64,000 nucleotides of DNA from UBA4781 sp963556045. Its GTDB lineage: Bacteria; Chloroflexota; Anaerolineae; Anaerolineales; Anaerolineaceae. The notes below the pieces were generated by a model, which saw only the letters and a program-made list of their open reading frames with translations, was not told where the DNA came from and did no database searches. Below, piece by piece: positions 1 through 8,159 of this stretch; positions within the stretch are counted from its first letter, which is position 1, and every line of letters starts with the position of its first letter. The stretch covers positions 806,001-870,000 of the forward strand of contig CAUVYA020000002.1 of NCBI GenBank assembly GCA_963556045.3, read 5' to 3'. Made by a program: the position numbers and the translations under genes.

Positions 1-369
1 AGGATTTACAATTTCCACTTCAGATGGAACTTGAATATCAGCAGCAGTAACCACACCCTCACCCTTCACATCAAGATGCATATGTGCTACATCTCCTTCA
101 TGAATGATGATGCGTAATTGTTTAACCTGGAGCATGAATTGCAAGACATCTTCCCGCACTCCTGGTATATCAGTGAATTCGTGCAATGTATCTGAAATGC
201 GAATTGATGTAACTGCAGCTCCCTGCAGGGATGAGAGCATTACCCGCCGGAGGGCGTTACCGATCGTCACGCCATATCCACGTTCCAGAGGGCTGATCAA
301 AAACTGACCATAATTGCGGGATTCTTTTTCCCTTTCCAGTATTGGAGTAATCATTTTTGTATAAGCCAC
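1..369 (-). CDS. rpoA: RNA polymerase alpha subunit, N-terminal part (runs off left edge)
   Basis: The first 123 residues of the alpha subunit, which dimerises to start assembly of core RNA polymerase; the rest lies beyond base 1. The signature RGYGVTIGNALRR (residues 30-42) of the alpha N-terminal dimerisation domain is clear. The start is a GTG at 367-369, giving M-A-Y-T-K, preceded on the same strand by AGAGGGAAG at good spacing. It is the last gene of the rpmJ-rpsM-rpsK-rpsD-rpoA group, the classical alpha-operon order, 34 bases after rpsD. Confidence 0.95.
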   Translation of the reverse strand, partial: MAYTKMITPILEREKESRNYGQFLISPLERGYGVTIGNALRRVMLSSLQGAAVTSIRISDTLHEFTDIPGVREDVLQFMLQVKQLRIIIHEGDVAHMHLDVKGEGVVTAADIQVPSEVEIVNP

Positions 370-403
370 AGTACTTCCCTCTTCTTTTTGTTAAATCGAT
401 CGA

Positions 404-1042
404 CTATCTTGAATAATATTCAACGATCAATTGTTCATCCAGATTCCCATCGATTTCACCACGTTCTGGATACCGCAATACTCTACCTGTAAAAGTCTTT
501 AGATCTCGTTCTATCCATAACGCACAATTTTTCTTTTCGGCAACCTCTGCCAGTTCTTTAAATAAACCATTTTCGCGTGATTGTTTTCGTACACTGATAA
601 TATCACCTGGTTCCATCAGCATAGATGGGATATCCGTTTTTCGTTCATTTACCATGAAATGACCATGAGATACCATCTGCCTTGCCTGTGCGCGATTCTC
701 AGCCAAACCCATACGGTAGATCACATTATCTAACCGCATCTCCAGGGTTTGCAGTAAATTCAAACCTGTCAAACCACGTTTCTTCACAGCAACTGAAAAA
801 TAGCGCCTGAATTGTTTTTCCAACACACCATATACTCTGCGTGCTTTTTGCTTTGCACGTAATTGGCGGCTGTAATCAGAAGTACGATTCTGTCGTGCTT
901 GTGAAGCACGTCCATGCTGACCAGGAGCATAGGGACGTTTTTCAAAAGCGCATTTGGGTGTATAACAGCGCTCACCTTTTAGAAATAATTTTTCGCCTTC
1001 ACGGCGGCATAACTTACATACTGAGCCAGTATATCGTGCCAT
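404..1042 (-). CDS. rpsD: 30S ribosomal protein S4
   Basis: S4 is a primary 16S rRNA binder that nucleates 30S assembly and in many bacteria represses its own operon. At 212 residues it is close to the usual length. Cys9, Cys12, Cys26 and Cys31 form the zinc site of the C+ type of S4. The S4 RNA-binding fold covers about residues 100-165 (MRLDNVIYRMG onward). The ATG follows AGGAGAG with 8-base spacing. It sits between rpsK and rpoA, as in most bacteria. Confidence 0.97.
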   Translation of the reverse strand: MARYTGSVCKLCRREGEKLFLKGERCYTPKCAFEKRPYAPGQHGRASQARQNRTSDYSRQLRAKQKARRVYGVLEKQFRRYFSVAVKKRGLTGLNLLQTLEMRLDNVIYRMGLAENRAQARQMVSHGHFMVNERKTDIPSMLMEPGDIISVRKQSRENGLFKELAEVAEKKNCALWIERDLKTFTGRVLRYPERGEIDGNLDEQLIVEYYSR

Positions 1043-1059
1043 TCTTTAACTCTCCTAAC

Positions 1060-1461
1060 CTACACACGTCGTTTCTTGGGTGGACGGCAGCCGTTATGGG
1101 GTACAGGTGTAATGTCTTCAATTGCAGTAACCTTTATTCCCATTGATTGAATCGCGCGGATCGTAGCTTCTCGTCCAGGTCCAGGTCCTTTAATGATGAG
1201 ATCGATCTGATCTACGCCCATTGAAGTTGCTTTTTTCATCACATCTTCTGCTGCTAAACGAGCAGCGAAAGGTGTGCTTTTTCTTGACCCTTTAAAACCA
1301 ACAGCACCTGCGCTGGACCAGCATACTGTATTCCCTTGCGAGTCAGTAACTGTGATAATTGTATTATTGAATGATGCAAAAACATGCACCGTAGCTGCAG
1401 ATAAACTTCGCTTGGTTTTGCGTGGAGTCGTTCTGCGTGAAGATTTTGAAGCTTGAGCCAT
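1060..1461 (-). CDS. rpsK: 30S ribosomal protein S11
   Basis: S11 sits on the platform of the 30S subunit near the mRNA exit. The 133-residue length is typical. The family signatures FNNTIITVTD and CWSSAGAVGFKGSRK in the first half, and GPGPGREATIRA with the basic tail PKKRRV, are all present. It has a GAGGAA ribosome-binding site and lies between rpsM and rpsD in the alpha-operon order. Confidence 0.97.
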   Translation of the reverse strand: MAQASKSSRRTTPRKTKRSLSAATVHVFASFNNTIITVTDSQGNTVCWSSAGAVGFKGSRKSTPFAARLAAEDVMKKATSMGVDQIDLIIKGPGPGREATIRAIQSMGIKVTAIEDITPVPHNGCRPPKKRRV

Positions 1462-1485
1462 ATTCTAAATTCCTCTTACTTTCCC

Positions 1486-1875
1486 TTATTTCTTGGTAGC
1501 TCCACGGCGGCGTCCGCGACCCGCTACAGTGCGCTTTGGACCCTTACGAGTACGAGCATTCGTTTTGGTTCGCTGACCATGAACAGGAAGACTACGGCGA
1601 TGTCGCAATCCACGATAGCAGCCGATTTCGATCAAACGCTTAATGTTCATTTGAACTTCTCGGCGCAGATCACCTTCCACTTTATAATTTTTTGAAATAT
1701 ATTCGCGCAATGCCCCAACTTCACTCTCTGTCAGGTCATTTACGTGAGTATCTGGATTGATCTGTGTAGCTTTCAATATTTGATTTGCAGAGGTAGGTCC
1801 AATACCATAAATATATCGTAAACCGATCTCTATACGCTTATTACGCGGTAAGTCAACACCTTCAATTCTTGCCAT
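1486..1875 (-). CDS. rpsM: 30S ribosomal protein S13
   Basis: S13 is a head protein of the 30S subunit that contacts the 50S subunit and the P-site tRNA. It begins MARIEGVDLPRNKRIEIGL, has the helix-two-turn-helix region with YIYGIGPTSA, and ends in the basic tail RTRKGPKRTVAGRGRR. Length 129 is slightly above the usual ~121 because of the longer tail. The ATG lies 6 bases after the rpmJ stop, so the two are translationally close. Confidence 0.97.
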   Translation of the reverse strand: MARIEGVDLPRNKRIEIGLRYIYGIGPTSANQILKATQINPDTHVNDLTESEVGALREYISKNYKVEGDLRREVQMNIKRLIEIGCYRGLRHRRSLPVHGQRTKTNARTRKGPKRTVAGRGRRRGATKK

Positions 1876-1880
1876 AGTCT

Positions 1881-1994
1881 TTATCCCTGTCTTTGTTTAT
1901 GTTTCGGGTTTTCACAAATAACATACAAAACGCCTTTGCGTTTCACAATCTTGCACTTCGCGCATCTTTTTCTAATAGATGGTGATACTTTCAT
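1881..1994 (-). CDS. rpmJ: 50S ribosomal protein L36
   Basis: A 37-residue protein, MKVSPSIRKRCAKCKIV onward. Cys11, Cys14, Cys27 and His32 form the zinc ribbon of the C+ type of L36. The ATG at 1992-1994 follows AAGGAG, and the TAA at 1881-1883 lies just before the rpsM start. A sigma-A type promoter directly upstream (2027-2056) suggests this small gene heads its own transcription unit with rpsM-rpsK-rpsD-rpoA. Initiation factor IF1 (infA), the usual upstream neighbour, is absent here. Confidence 0.95.
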   Translation of the reverse strand: MKVSPSIRKRCAKCKIVKRKGVLYVICENPKHKQRQG

Positions 1995-2026
1995 CTAAAT
2001 AACTCCTTTATTTCCGCAAAGTTTTT

Positions 2027-2056
2027 ATTATACTCAATTATTTTCATCCCGTCCAA
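2027..2056 (-). promoter_or_regulatory. Promoter of the rpmJ-rpsM-rpsK-rpsD-rpoA group
   Basis: On the minus strand a TTGGAC -35 box (2051-2056) and a TATAAT -10 box (2027-2032) are separated by 18 bases. The -35 box begins right after the adk stop codon. This is a near-consensus sigma-A type promoter inside the long ribosomal cluster. Confidence 0.7.
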
Positions 2057-2713
2057 TTACTCTCGTGACTGTACGGAGTACAAAATGGCTTCTGTGACCT
2101 TTTCGATCGGTTGCGTTCCATCAACTTCAACGAGCAGGTCTTGTTCACGGTAATACTTAATGAGTGGTGCAGTTTGTTCGTGAAAAACAGCCAGTCTTTT
2201 CTCGATGGTTTCTTTTTTATCATCGTCACGTTGATAAAGTGCAGATCCATCGACATCACAAATACCAGGATCTTTTGGAGGGTTGAACGTTTGATGGTAA
2301 ATGTGCCCAGCAGCCTTGCATGTCCATCTACCAGTCAGTCGTTCAAGTAGATCCTGATCTGATACTATAATATAAGGAACACAACAAATCGTATTTCCAT
2401 TTTTTTCTAGGATAGCATCCAGTTTTTGCGCTTGAAACGGTGTCCTCGGAAAGCCATCCAGTAACGCGCCATCCTTACAATCTGCTCTGGATAATCGTTC
2501 TGCAACCATGGAAATTGTAATTTCATCAGGAACCAGCTTACCGCTATCCATGAAACCCTTGGCTTCTTTTCCTAATTCTGTTTCATTTTTAAGGTTTTCA
2601 CGGAAGAGGTCGCCGGAAGAGATATGAGGAATAGATAACTTCTCAGCTATTCTTTCAGCCTGTGTACCCTTCCCCGCTCCCGGAGGTCCTAATAAAACGA
2701 TAAATCTCGCCAT
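2057..2713 (-). CDS. adk: Adenylate kinase
   Basis: Catalyses the reversible ATP + AMP to 2 ADP reaction in the cytoplasm. The P-loop GPPGAGKGT is at residues 9-17; LDGFPRTPFQA and the LID-domain RLTGRW follow. Length is 218. The LID zinc motif of Gram-positive kinases is only partly kept: the first pair reads C-K-A-A and the second C-D-V-D, so one of the usual metal-binding cysteines is missing. I chose the ATG at 2713 over a GTG at 2722 that overlaps the secY stop, because the GTG is too close to any ribosome-binding site. It follows secY, as usual. Confidence 0.95.
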   Translation of the reverse strand: MARFIVLLGPPGAGKGTQAERIAEKLSIPHISSGDLFRENLKNETELGKEAKGFMDSGKLVPDEITISMVAERLSRADCKDGALLDGFPRTPFQAQKLDAILEKNGNTICCVPYIIVSDQDLLERLTGRWTCKAAGHIYHQTFNPPKDPGICDVDGSALYQRDDDKKETIEKRLAVFHEQTAPLIKYYREQDLLVEVDGTQPIEKVTEAILYSVQSRE

Positions 2714-2721
2714 GATTTCCA

Positions 2722-4071
2722 CTATCCTTTAATCAGGTTATCCTCATAACCATGTAATTTCAGCTCTGTTTCGATCACGTTGAATGTATCACGTACCGTT
2801 CCGACGACAATCAGCAGACCGGATGTTGATACGAGGAACAAACCTGATTGTGCTGCAACTCCTTCAGTCAGGAAAAGCTGCGTTATGAATGGTGCAGTAG
2901 CTACAATTGCCAGGAACAACGCTCCAACAAGTGTGATCCTGCGCTGTACTTTTAACAAATATCGCTGCGTCGCCTCACCACGAACAACACCTGGAATCTG
3001 AGCACCCTGTTTTTTAAGGTTTTCGCCGTAATTTTGTTGTTCGAATAATACTTCGGTGTAGAAAAAGGTCAAAGCGACGACCATTATAAAGTACAGAATT
3101 ACATACCAGATACTTCCCGTGCTGAAAATATTTGCCAAACTTACTGAAAAATTAGCCAGCCATTCCGTCTTTGAGTTGACAAAGAATTGTGCGAGAATTG
3201 CCGGTAAGGAAAGAATGGTTTGCGCAAAAATAAGAGGGATCATTCCAGCCATATTGATCATCAAAGGAATACTGCTGCGGACAGGCATTGACATACGATT
3301 TCCTACCCTGCGCCCGGGGAAGATCACAGGAACTTTGCGCTGTCCCTGCTGCACAAATACAATGGCGAAAATGGAGAGCACCAGTATAGCCAGCATTACC
3401 GAGAGCAGACCAATTACATTTTCTCCAGAAACGATGATCTGATAAATACTCTGCGGGATTCGAGAAACGATACCGGCAAAGATGATCAGTGAGAGACCCT
3501 GATTGGGGATACCATATTCTGAAATTAATTCCCCAAGCCAGATACCCAGCATAGTTCCGCCCATCATACTCAATATGGTCGTCAATGTTGGGAATAAATT
3601 CGCTCCCGCTAATCCAAATTCATAGTTGAACAGCGAAGCGGTTCCTACCAGCTGACGGAAGATCTGAATTTGCCCGAAAGCGCTCAGTGCCGATAGAGGA
3701 ATGGTGAGCAGGATCGTATATTTTTCCGTTAATTTCCGTCCTTCTTTAGGATTATCCTGAATCCGTTTTTGCAATGAAGGGATCAACGGAACAAGGAGCT
3801 GGATGATGATCTGTGCTGTAATGTACGGATAGACACCCATCGCCAGGATGGAAAAATTCGATAGTGTTCCACCAGACAGCAGGTCAAACACACTCAGTAG
3901 ATTCCCTGCCGCGCTGGATTGCGTGAAAATTGCAGAAATTGCAGCACGGTTAACACCTGGTACCGGGATATTCGCAGCAAATCGATACAATATCAATATC
4001 AATAATGTAATGAGCAGCTTTTTACGAATATCTCGTGATGTCCACAAGTACCGCCAAGCTGATTTCTTCAT
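2722..4071 (-). CDS. secY: Protein translocase subunit SecY
   Basis: Central channel of the Sec translocon in the inner membrane, partner of SecE and SecG. It has 449 residues and about ten hydrophobic segments, starting with one around residues 18-36. The plug region after AANIPVPGVN and the NPKEGRKLTEKYT-type cytoplasmic loop are recognisable, as is FPGRRVGNRMSMPVRSSIP, which is SecY-typical. It sits between rplO and adk in the standard spc order. Confidence 0.97.
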   Translation of the reverse strand: MKKSAWRYLWTSRDIRKKLLITLLILILYRFAANIPVPGVNRAAISAIFTQSSAAGNLLSVFDLLSGGTLSNFSILAMGVYPYITAQIIIQLLVPLIPSLQKRIQDNPKEGRKLTEKYTILLTIPLSALSAFGQIQIFRQLVGTASLFNYEFGLAGANLFPTLTTILSMMGGTMLGIWLGELISEYGIPNQGLSLIIFAGIVSRIPQSIYQIIVSGENVIGLLSVMLAILVLSIFAIVFVQQGQRKVPVIFPGRRVGNRMSMPVRSSIPLMINMAGMIPLIFAQTILSLPAILAQFFVNSKTEWLANFSVSLANIFSTGSIWYVILYFIMVVALTFFYTEVLFEQQNYGENLKKQGAQIPGVVRGEATQRYLLKVQRRITLVGALFLAIVATAPFITQLFLTEGVAAQSGLFLVSTSGLLIVVGTVRDTFNVIETELKLHGYEDNLIKG

Positions 4072-4096
4072 CTTTGCTCTCCTTTGTTTGCCCTAC

Positions 4097-4552
4097 TCAG
4101 CTAACAATTTCCACTTTACCACCAGCGGCTTCAATTTTCTCGCGCGCTGACTTGGTAATACGCTGGACCTTGACTGTTAGTGGTTTATCAATACTGCCGC
4201 TGCCTAAAACAACAACCGGATTGAGTTTTTTATGCAACAAATTCATTTCAGCCAGGGTTTCGTGCGATACTTCAGCACCGGATTTGAATTTCTCAGCCAA
4301 AGTCTGGATGTTTACTTCATTGTATTCAATCTGATTTGGCGGCGTGAATCCTTCGCCACGCATAAAGGGAAGCCGGCGATAGAAAGGTAAGTTCCCACCC
4401 TGTCGATAGAGATGTCCACCAGAACCTGCGCGAGAACCTTGTCCTTTGGTACCACGCCCAGCTGTTTTGCCTTTCCCAGCTGAAATACCGCGACCGACAC
4501 GAGTCCGGTCTTTCTTTGAACCTGGATTGGGTTTTAAATCATGTAACTTCAT
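4097..4552 (-). CDS. rplO: 50S ribosomal protein L15
   Basis: L15 is a late-assembly protein of the 50S subunit. It begins MKLHDLKPNPGSKKDRTRVG and carries the glycine-rich stretch GRGTKGQGSRAGSGG typical of the family; 151 residues. Its ATG overlaps the rpmD stop by four bases (ATGA), which implies translational coupling. Confidence 0.97.
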   Translation of the reverse strand: MKLHDLKPNPGSKKDRTRVGRGISAGKGKTAGRGTKGQGSRAGSGGHLYRQGGNLPFYRRLPFMRGEGFTPPNQIEYNEVNIQTLAEKFKSGAEVSHETLAEMNLLHKKLNPVVVLGSGSIDKPLTVKVQRITKSAREKIEAAGGKVEIVS

Positions 4553-4752
4553 TTTTCTTCCTGCGTTTCAATTTTTACAAGATGATTGACTTTTGAGAGC
4601 ATTCCACGGATAGTAGGTGAATCTTTTTTTTCCACTTCCTGCCCCAGCCGATGTAAACCCAGAGCACGCAATGTTGCTTTGTGCCGTTCGGTATTCCCTA
4701 TTGGGCTCCGAACAAGGGTAATTTTCAACATTTTTGATGATTGCTTAGCCAT
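4549..4752 (-). CDS. rpmD: 50S ribosomal protein L30
   Basis: A 67-residue L30 with the core KITLVRSPIGNTERHKATLR-like segment and the LGLHRLGQEV motif. I chose the internal ATG at 4752 (MAKQSSKM) over an upstream in-frame start at 4800, because GAGAGGAGA precedes it at good spacing and the upstream part would overlap rpsE by 56 bases. The chosen start overlaps the rpsE stop by 8 bases (ATGGCTAA). The short C-terminal tail after HLVKIE is slightly longer than minimal L30 proteins. Confidence 0.93.
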   Translation of the reverse strand: MAKQSSKMLKITLVRSPIGNTERHKATLRALGLHRLGQEVEKKDSPTIRGMLSKVNHLVKIETQEEK

Positions 4753-5266
4753 TACTTCTCCTCTCCCAGAAAGGAGCCATCTCTTTTGCGGGTTTTCCAC
4801 GCATTTCAGCCAGATCAGCAGGGGAATTAAGTTGATCTAATGCATCAAATGTTGCTTTCACCACATTTAAGATATTTGCACTCCCAAGGGATTTTGTGAG
4901 AATATCACGAACTCCGGCAGCTTCAAGCACGGCGCGTACACCCCCACCTGCAATAACACCAGTACCCAGAGATGCGGGTTTCAGCAAGACACGTGCACCT
5001 GCCGTCTTGCCGATAACCTCATGCGGAATCGTTGTTCCTTGCAGAGGGATCTTACGCATATTCTTATGCGCCTGGGAAGTTGCTTTTTTCATTGCGTCAG
5101 GTACAGAATTTGCTTTCCCTACGCCCAACCCAACGTTCCCATTGTTATCACCGGCAACGATAGCCACACGGAATTGAAATCTTCGTCCGCCTTTCACTAC
5201 TTTAGCGACTCGTTTGATCTCAACTACTCGTTCATCATATTCTTTTTCGATTGATTGATATGCCAT
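4745..5266 (-). CDS. rpsE: 30S ribosomal protein S5
   Basis: S5 lines the mRNA entry channel and affects decoding accuracy. The double-stranded RNA-binding N-terminal part (VVKGGRRFQFRVAIV, GNVGLGVGKA) and the C-terminal fold (GGGVRAVLEAAGVRDILTKSLGS) are complete; 173 residues. The ATG at 5266 fits the GAGGAA site better than a TTG three codons upstream. Neighbours are rplR and rpmD. Confidence 0.96.
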   Translation of the reverse strand: MAYQSIEKEYDERVVEIKRVAKVVKGGRRFQFRVAIVAGDNNGNVGLGVGKANSVPDAMKKATSQAHKNMRKIPLQGTTIPHEVIGKTAGARVLLKPASLGTGVIAGGGVRAVLEAAGVRDILTKSLGSANILNVVKATFDALDQLNSPADLAEMRGKPAKEMAPFWERRSNG

Positions 5267-5300
5267 ATTTTCCAATTCCTCTTTTTAGCCCTTGCCGCTG

Positions 5301-5666
5301 CTAGAATTTCAAACCAGCTTCACGTGCTGCATCAGCCAACGCTTTTACACGACCATCAAATTGATAACCGCCACGGTCAAAAACAACGGTTTCTATCTTT
5401 TTATCTTTTGCACGCGCTGCCACAAGTTTACCGACTTCTACAGCCTGTTCAGTTTTCGTCTTGCCTTTCAGCTTACTCTTCAATTCTTTATCCAGGCTAG
5501 ATGCAGATGCCAGAGTCACACCCTGTGTGTCATCGATTACCTGAACATAGATATCAGATAAACTGCGGTAAACGCACATTCTAGGCTTTTCAGGCACACC
5601 ATAGACGTTCTTACGAACCCTGCGATGTCGTTTTAATCTTGCTTCATTTCTTGATTTGTTTGCCAT
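5301..5666 (-). CDS. rplR: 50S ribosomal protein L18
   Basis: L18 binds 5S rRNA together with L5 and L25-like proteins in the central protuberance. The 121-residue protein shows the basic N-terminus RLKRHRRVRKNVYG, the RMCVYRSLSDIYVQVIDD segment and the C-terminal FDRGGYQFDGRVKALADAAREAG. It lies between rplF and rpsE. Confidence 0.97.
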   Translation of the reverse strand: MANKSRNEARLKRHRRVRKNVYGVPEKPRMCVYRSLSDIYVQVIDDTQGVTLASASSLDKELKSKLKGKTKTEQAVEVGKLVAARAKDKKIETVVFDRGGYQFDGRVKALADAAREAGLKF

Positions 5667-5691
5667 AGTTCAACCTTCCCGGAACAATTTC

Positions 5692-6240
5692 TTATACTCC
5701 AACTTTTGCAGATTTACCGGGTTTCCGGCGTACACGCTCATCACTATATCGAATACCTTTCCCTTTATAAGGTTCTGGTGGTCGTAACTTCCTAATTTCA
5801 GAAGCAATCTGTCCAACTACTTGTTTATCATAACCGTTAATGGTGATGGTTTTCGCTTTTTCATCAACTTCAAAACTTATACCTTCAGGCGGTTCAACAA
5901 TGACAGGGTGCGAAAACCCTACATTGATAGTGATATTGTTGCCGGTCATTTCAGCGCGATACCCAACACCCTCTATTTGCAGAACCTTATTGAAACCAGT
6001 ATGCACACCGGTCACCATATTCTGGATCAATGCACGCGTAGTTCCATGCAATGCCCGTGCTTGTTTTGTGTCCGATAACCGTGTGACTTCCAGAATATTT
6101 TCTTCCTTCTTGATCTCAACCTGATCAGAAAAGGAGTACTGCATGGTTCCCTTGGGACCTTTAACAGTCACAGACGTACCGTCCAGATCAATCTGGACAC
6201 CTGATGGTATAGTTATCGGTAATTTTCCAATTCTTGACAC
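5692..6240 (-). CDS. rplF: 50S ribosomal protein L6
   Basis: L6 lies near the factor-binding centre of the 50S subunit. The protein has the two-domain L6 fold, starting VSRIGKLPITIPSGVQ and ending with GKGIRYSDERVRRKPGKSA; 182 residues. The start is a GTG at 6238-6240 with a strong GGAGG six bases upstream. A longer reading frame to 6345 exists but would run into rpsH and has no family similarity, so I rejected it. Confidence 0.95.
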   Translation of the reverse strand: MSRIGKLPITIPSGVQIDLDGTSVTVKGPKGTMQYSFSDQVEIKKEENILEVTRLSDTKQARALHGTTRALIQNMVTGVHTGFNKVLQIEGVGYRAEMTGNNITINVGFSHPVIVEPPEGISFEVDEKAKTITINGYDKQVVGQIASEIRKLRPPEPYKGKGIRYSDERVRRKPGKSAKVGV

Positions 6241-6250
6241 TGTAAACCTC

Positions 6251-6664
6251 CTACCATACCTTACAGAGAATTTCGCCGCCCACACCATTTTTGCGGGCTT
6301 GTTGACCAGACATGACGCCTTTGGGTGTTGAGATAATTGCCACACCCATTCCGGAGCGTACCCAGGGAATGTCGTTCTTTTGGGTATAGATACGACGCCC
6401 GGGTTTGCTTACACGGACAAGACCAGTAATGACCGGTTTTCGTTGACGACGTTCTCCGACATATTTTAAATTTACACGCAGAACTTTTTGAGGAACTCTA
6501 GGACCATCTACAATATCGTATCCGGAAATAAAGCCTTCCTCTTTCATAATTCTGGCTATTTCTGCTTTTATTTTCGAAGCAGGCATCGCTACTACGGTCT
6601 GGTTATTTGCAACACCATTCCGGATGCGAGTCAACATATCAGCAATAGGATCATTTATACTCAT
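6251..6664 (-). CDS. rpsH: 30S ribosomal protein S8
   Basis: S8 binds the central domain of 16S rRNA and represses spc-operon translation in enterobacteria. The protein begins MSINDPIADMLTRIRNG and ends with the signature STPKGVMSGQQARKNGVGGE; 137 residues. It sits between rpsN and rplF. Confidence 0.97.
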   Translation of the reverse strand: MSINDPIADMLTRIRNGVANNQTVVAMPASKIKAEIARIMKEEGFISGYDIVDGPRVPQKVLRVNLKYVGERRQRKPVITGLVRVSKPGRRIYTQKNDIPWVRSGMGVAIISTPKGVMSGQQARKNGVGGEILCKVW

Positions 6665-6685
6665 TTAAATACCTCCGGATGGTTT

Positions 6686-6868
6686 TTACCATGATGATTT
6701 TGTTACACCAGGAATTTTGCCTTTGAGCGCCAATTCCCGGAAACAAATCCTACAAATTCCAAATCGTCTCATATAGCCGCGTGGACGACCACATATCTTA
6801 CAACGATTTCTAACCTGATTAGGATATTCCCTTTTATACTCACGATATTGCATACATTTTTTTGCCAT
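6686..6868 (-). CDS. rpsN: 30S ribosomal protein S14, zinc-binding type
   Basis: A short 60-residue S14 of the zinc type. Cys23, Cys26, Cys39 and Cys42 form two CxxC pairs, and GRPRGYMRRFGICR is the family signature. This C+ form goes with the C+ forms of S4 and L36 seen nearby, so the organism keeps zinc-bearing versions of several ribosomal proteins. It lies 4 bases before... the rplE gene end, in the normal rplE-rpsN-rpsH order. Confidence 0.96.
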   Translation of the reverse strand: MAKKCMQYREYKREYPNQVRNRCKICGRPRGYMRRFGICRICFRELALKGKIPGVTKSSW

Positions 6869-6872
6869 ATTC

Positions 6873-7415
6873 TTATACCTTCCTGAAAGGCATTCCTAAC
6901 AAACTTAGCATTGCCAGTGATTGCTCATCATTGGGAGCAGAAGTTACGATTGTCATTTCCATCCCGCGTACTTTATCGATCTTATCGTACTCGATCTCTG
7001 GAAAGATCAATTGTTCTTGCAGCCCAAGAGTATAATTACCGCGTCCATCGAAGGAATTACGAGAAATTCCACGGAAGTCGCGCAAACGGGGTAATGCAAT
7101 GTTGATCAAACGATCTGCAAATGCCCACATCTTTTCACCACGCAAAGTAACTTTCACTCCGATGATCCTGCCTTCGCGCAGTTTGAAGTTCGCAATACTC
7201 TTTTTCGCCTTTGTAAGGACCGGTTTTTGTCCCGTGATCAGCATAAGATCTGCAACTGCAGCATCCAACGCTTTTGGATTATCCAATGCTTCACCCAAGC
7301 CGATGTTCAAAACGATCTTCTGTAATTTTGGCACCTGCATGACATTGGAGAGTGATAACTCCTTCATCAGCGCGGGAACAACTTCTTCTTGATATTTTTG
7401 TTTTAATACATTCAT
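6873..7415 (-). CDS. rplE: 50S ribosomal protein L5
   Basis: L5 binds 5S rRNA in the central protuberance and touches the P-site tRNA. It has 180 residues and includes the signatures KIVLNIGLGEA and KVTLRGEKMWAFADRLI, followed by LPRLRDFRGI and GNYTLGLQEQLIFPEI. It is separated from rplX by 16 bases and from rpsN by 4. Confidence 0.97.
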   Translation of the reverse strand: MNVLKQKYQEEVVPALMKELSLSNVMQVPKLQKIVLNIGLGEALDNPKALDAAVADLMLITGQKPVLTKAKKSIANFKLREGRIIGVKVTLRGEKMWAFADRLINIALPRLRDFRGISRNSFDGRGNYTLGLQEQLIFPEIEYDKIDKVRGMEMTIVTSAPNDEQSLAMLSLLGMPFRKV

Positions 7416-7431
7416 TGTTTTCTCCGCCGCC

Positions 7432-7761
7432 TTAATCTAATTTCGCTCCACACTTTTTGCAGATTCGGATGCTCTTTCCATCTTCACGGGTAAATCCCAC
7501 GCGAGTTGGCTTATTGCATTTCTTACAAATAAGCATTACGTTCGAAATATGGATAGGACCTTCAAGTTTTACAATACCGGGATTAATACTCTTCCCTTCA
7601 GATTGTACCTGGCGCTGATGTTTTGTTCGGATGTTCAAATCCTGCACAATTACTTCATCGCTCTTTTGTAACACTCGAATCACTTCTCCACGTTTTCCTT
7701 TGTCAGTGCTTTTACCGGTGATCACTTCAACTTGATCACCACGTTTAATTTTTAGTCTCAT
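7432..7761 (-). CDS. rplX: 50S ribosomal protein L24
   Basis: L24 is an early 50S assembly protein. The KOW motif is at the N-terminus (KIKRGDQVEVITGKSTDKGK). The C-terminus has two CKKC pairs (about residues 79-104) that look like a zinc ribbon, found in many but not all bacterial L24 proteins. It has 109 residues and lies between rplN and rplE. Confidence 0.96.
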   Translation of the reverse strand: MRLKIKRGDQVEVITGKSTDKGKRGEVIRVLQKSDEVIVQDLNIRTKHQRQVQSEGKSINPGIVKLEGPIHISNVMLICKKCNKPTRVGFTREDGKSIRICKKCGAKLD

Positions 7762-7783
7762 TCTTATCTCCTGCTTCCGTAAC

Positions 7784-8155
7784 TTAAATAACTTCCGGAG
7801 CGAGTGAAACGATTTTTAAGAAGCCCTTTTCGCGCAGTTCGCGAGCAACCGGACCAAAAATACGGGTCCCTTTAGGGTTCTGGCTTTCACCATCAAGAAT
7901 GACCGCTGCATTATCATCAAAGCGAATGGTTGATCCATCACTTCGGCGCCATTCCTTTGAACAGCGGACGATAACTGCTCGTACAATTTCACTCTTTTTC
8001 ACACTACTCTGCGGTGTGGCAGATTTGACAGTGCCGATCACCAAATCACCAATACGCCCATATTTACGACGCGATCCGCCCAATACATGAATTACTAATA
8101 TTTCACGGGCGCCTGTGTTATCAGCTATTTTCAAGCGAGATTCTTGTTGGATCAT
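7784..8155 (-). CDS. rplN: 50S ribosomal protein L14
   Basis: L14 forms part of the 30S-50S interface. It begins MIQQESRLKIADNTGAREI and contains the family signature around GGSRRKYGRIGDLVIGTVK and the C-terminal RIFGPVARELREKGF. It has 123 residues and follows rpsQ after 4 bases. Confidence 0.97.
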   Translation of the reverse strand: MIQQESRLKIADNTGAREILVIHVLGGSRRKYGRIGDLVIGTVKSATPQSSVKKSEIVRAVIVRCSKEWRRSDGSTIRFDDNAAVILDGESQNPKGTRIFGPVARELREKGFLKIVSLAPEVI

Positions 8156-8159
8156 AGCC

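Noticed and set aside
5692..6345. Long form of L6 (217 residues)
   Set aside because: The extra N-terminus overlaps rpsH; the GTG at 6240 has a strong GGAGG and gives the standard L6 start.
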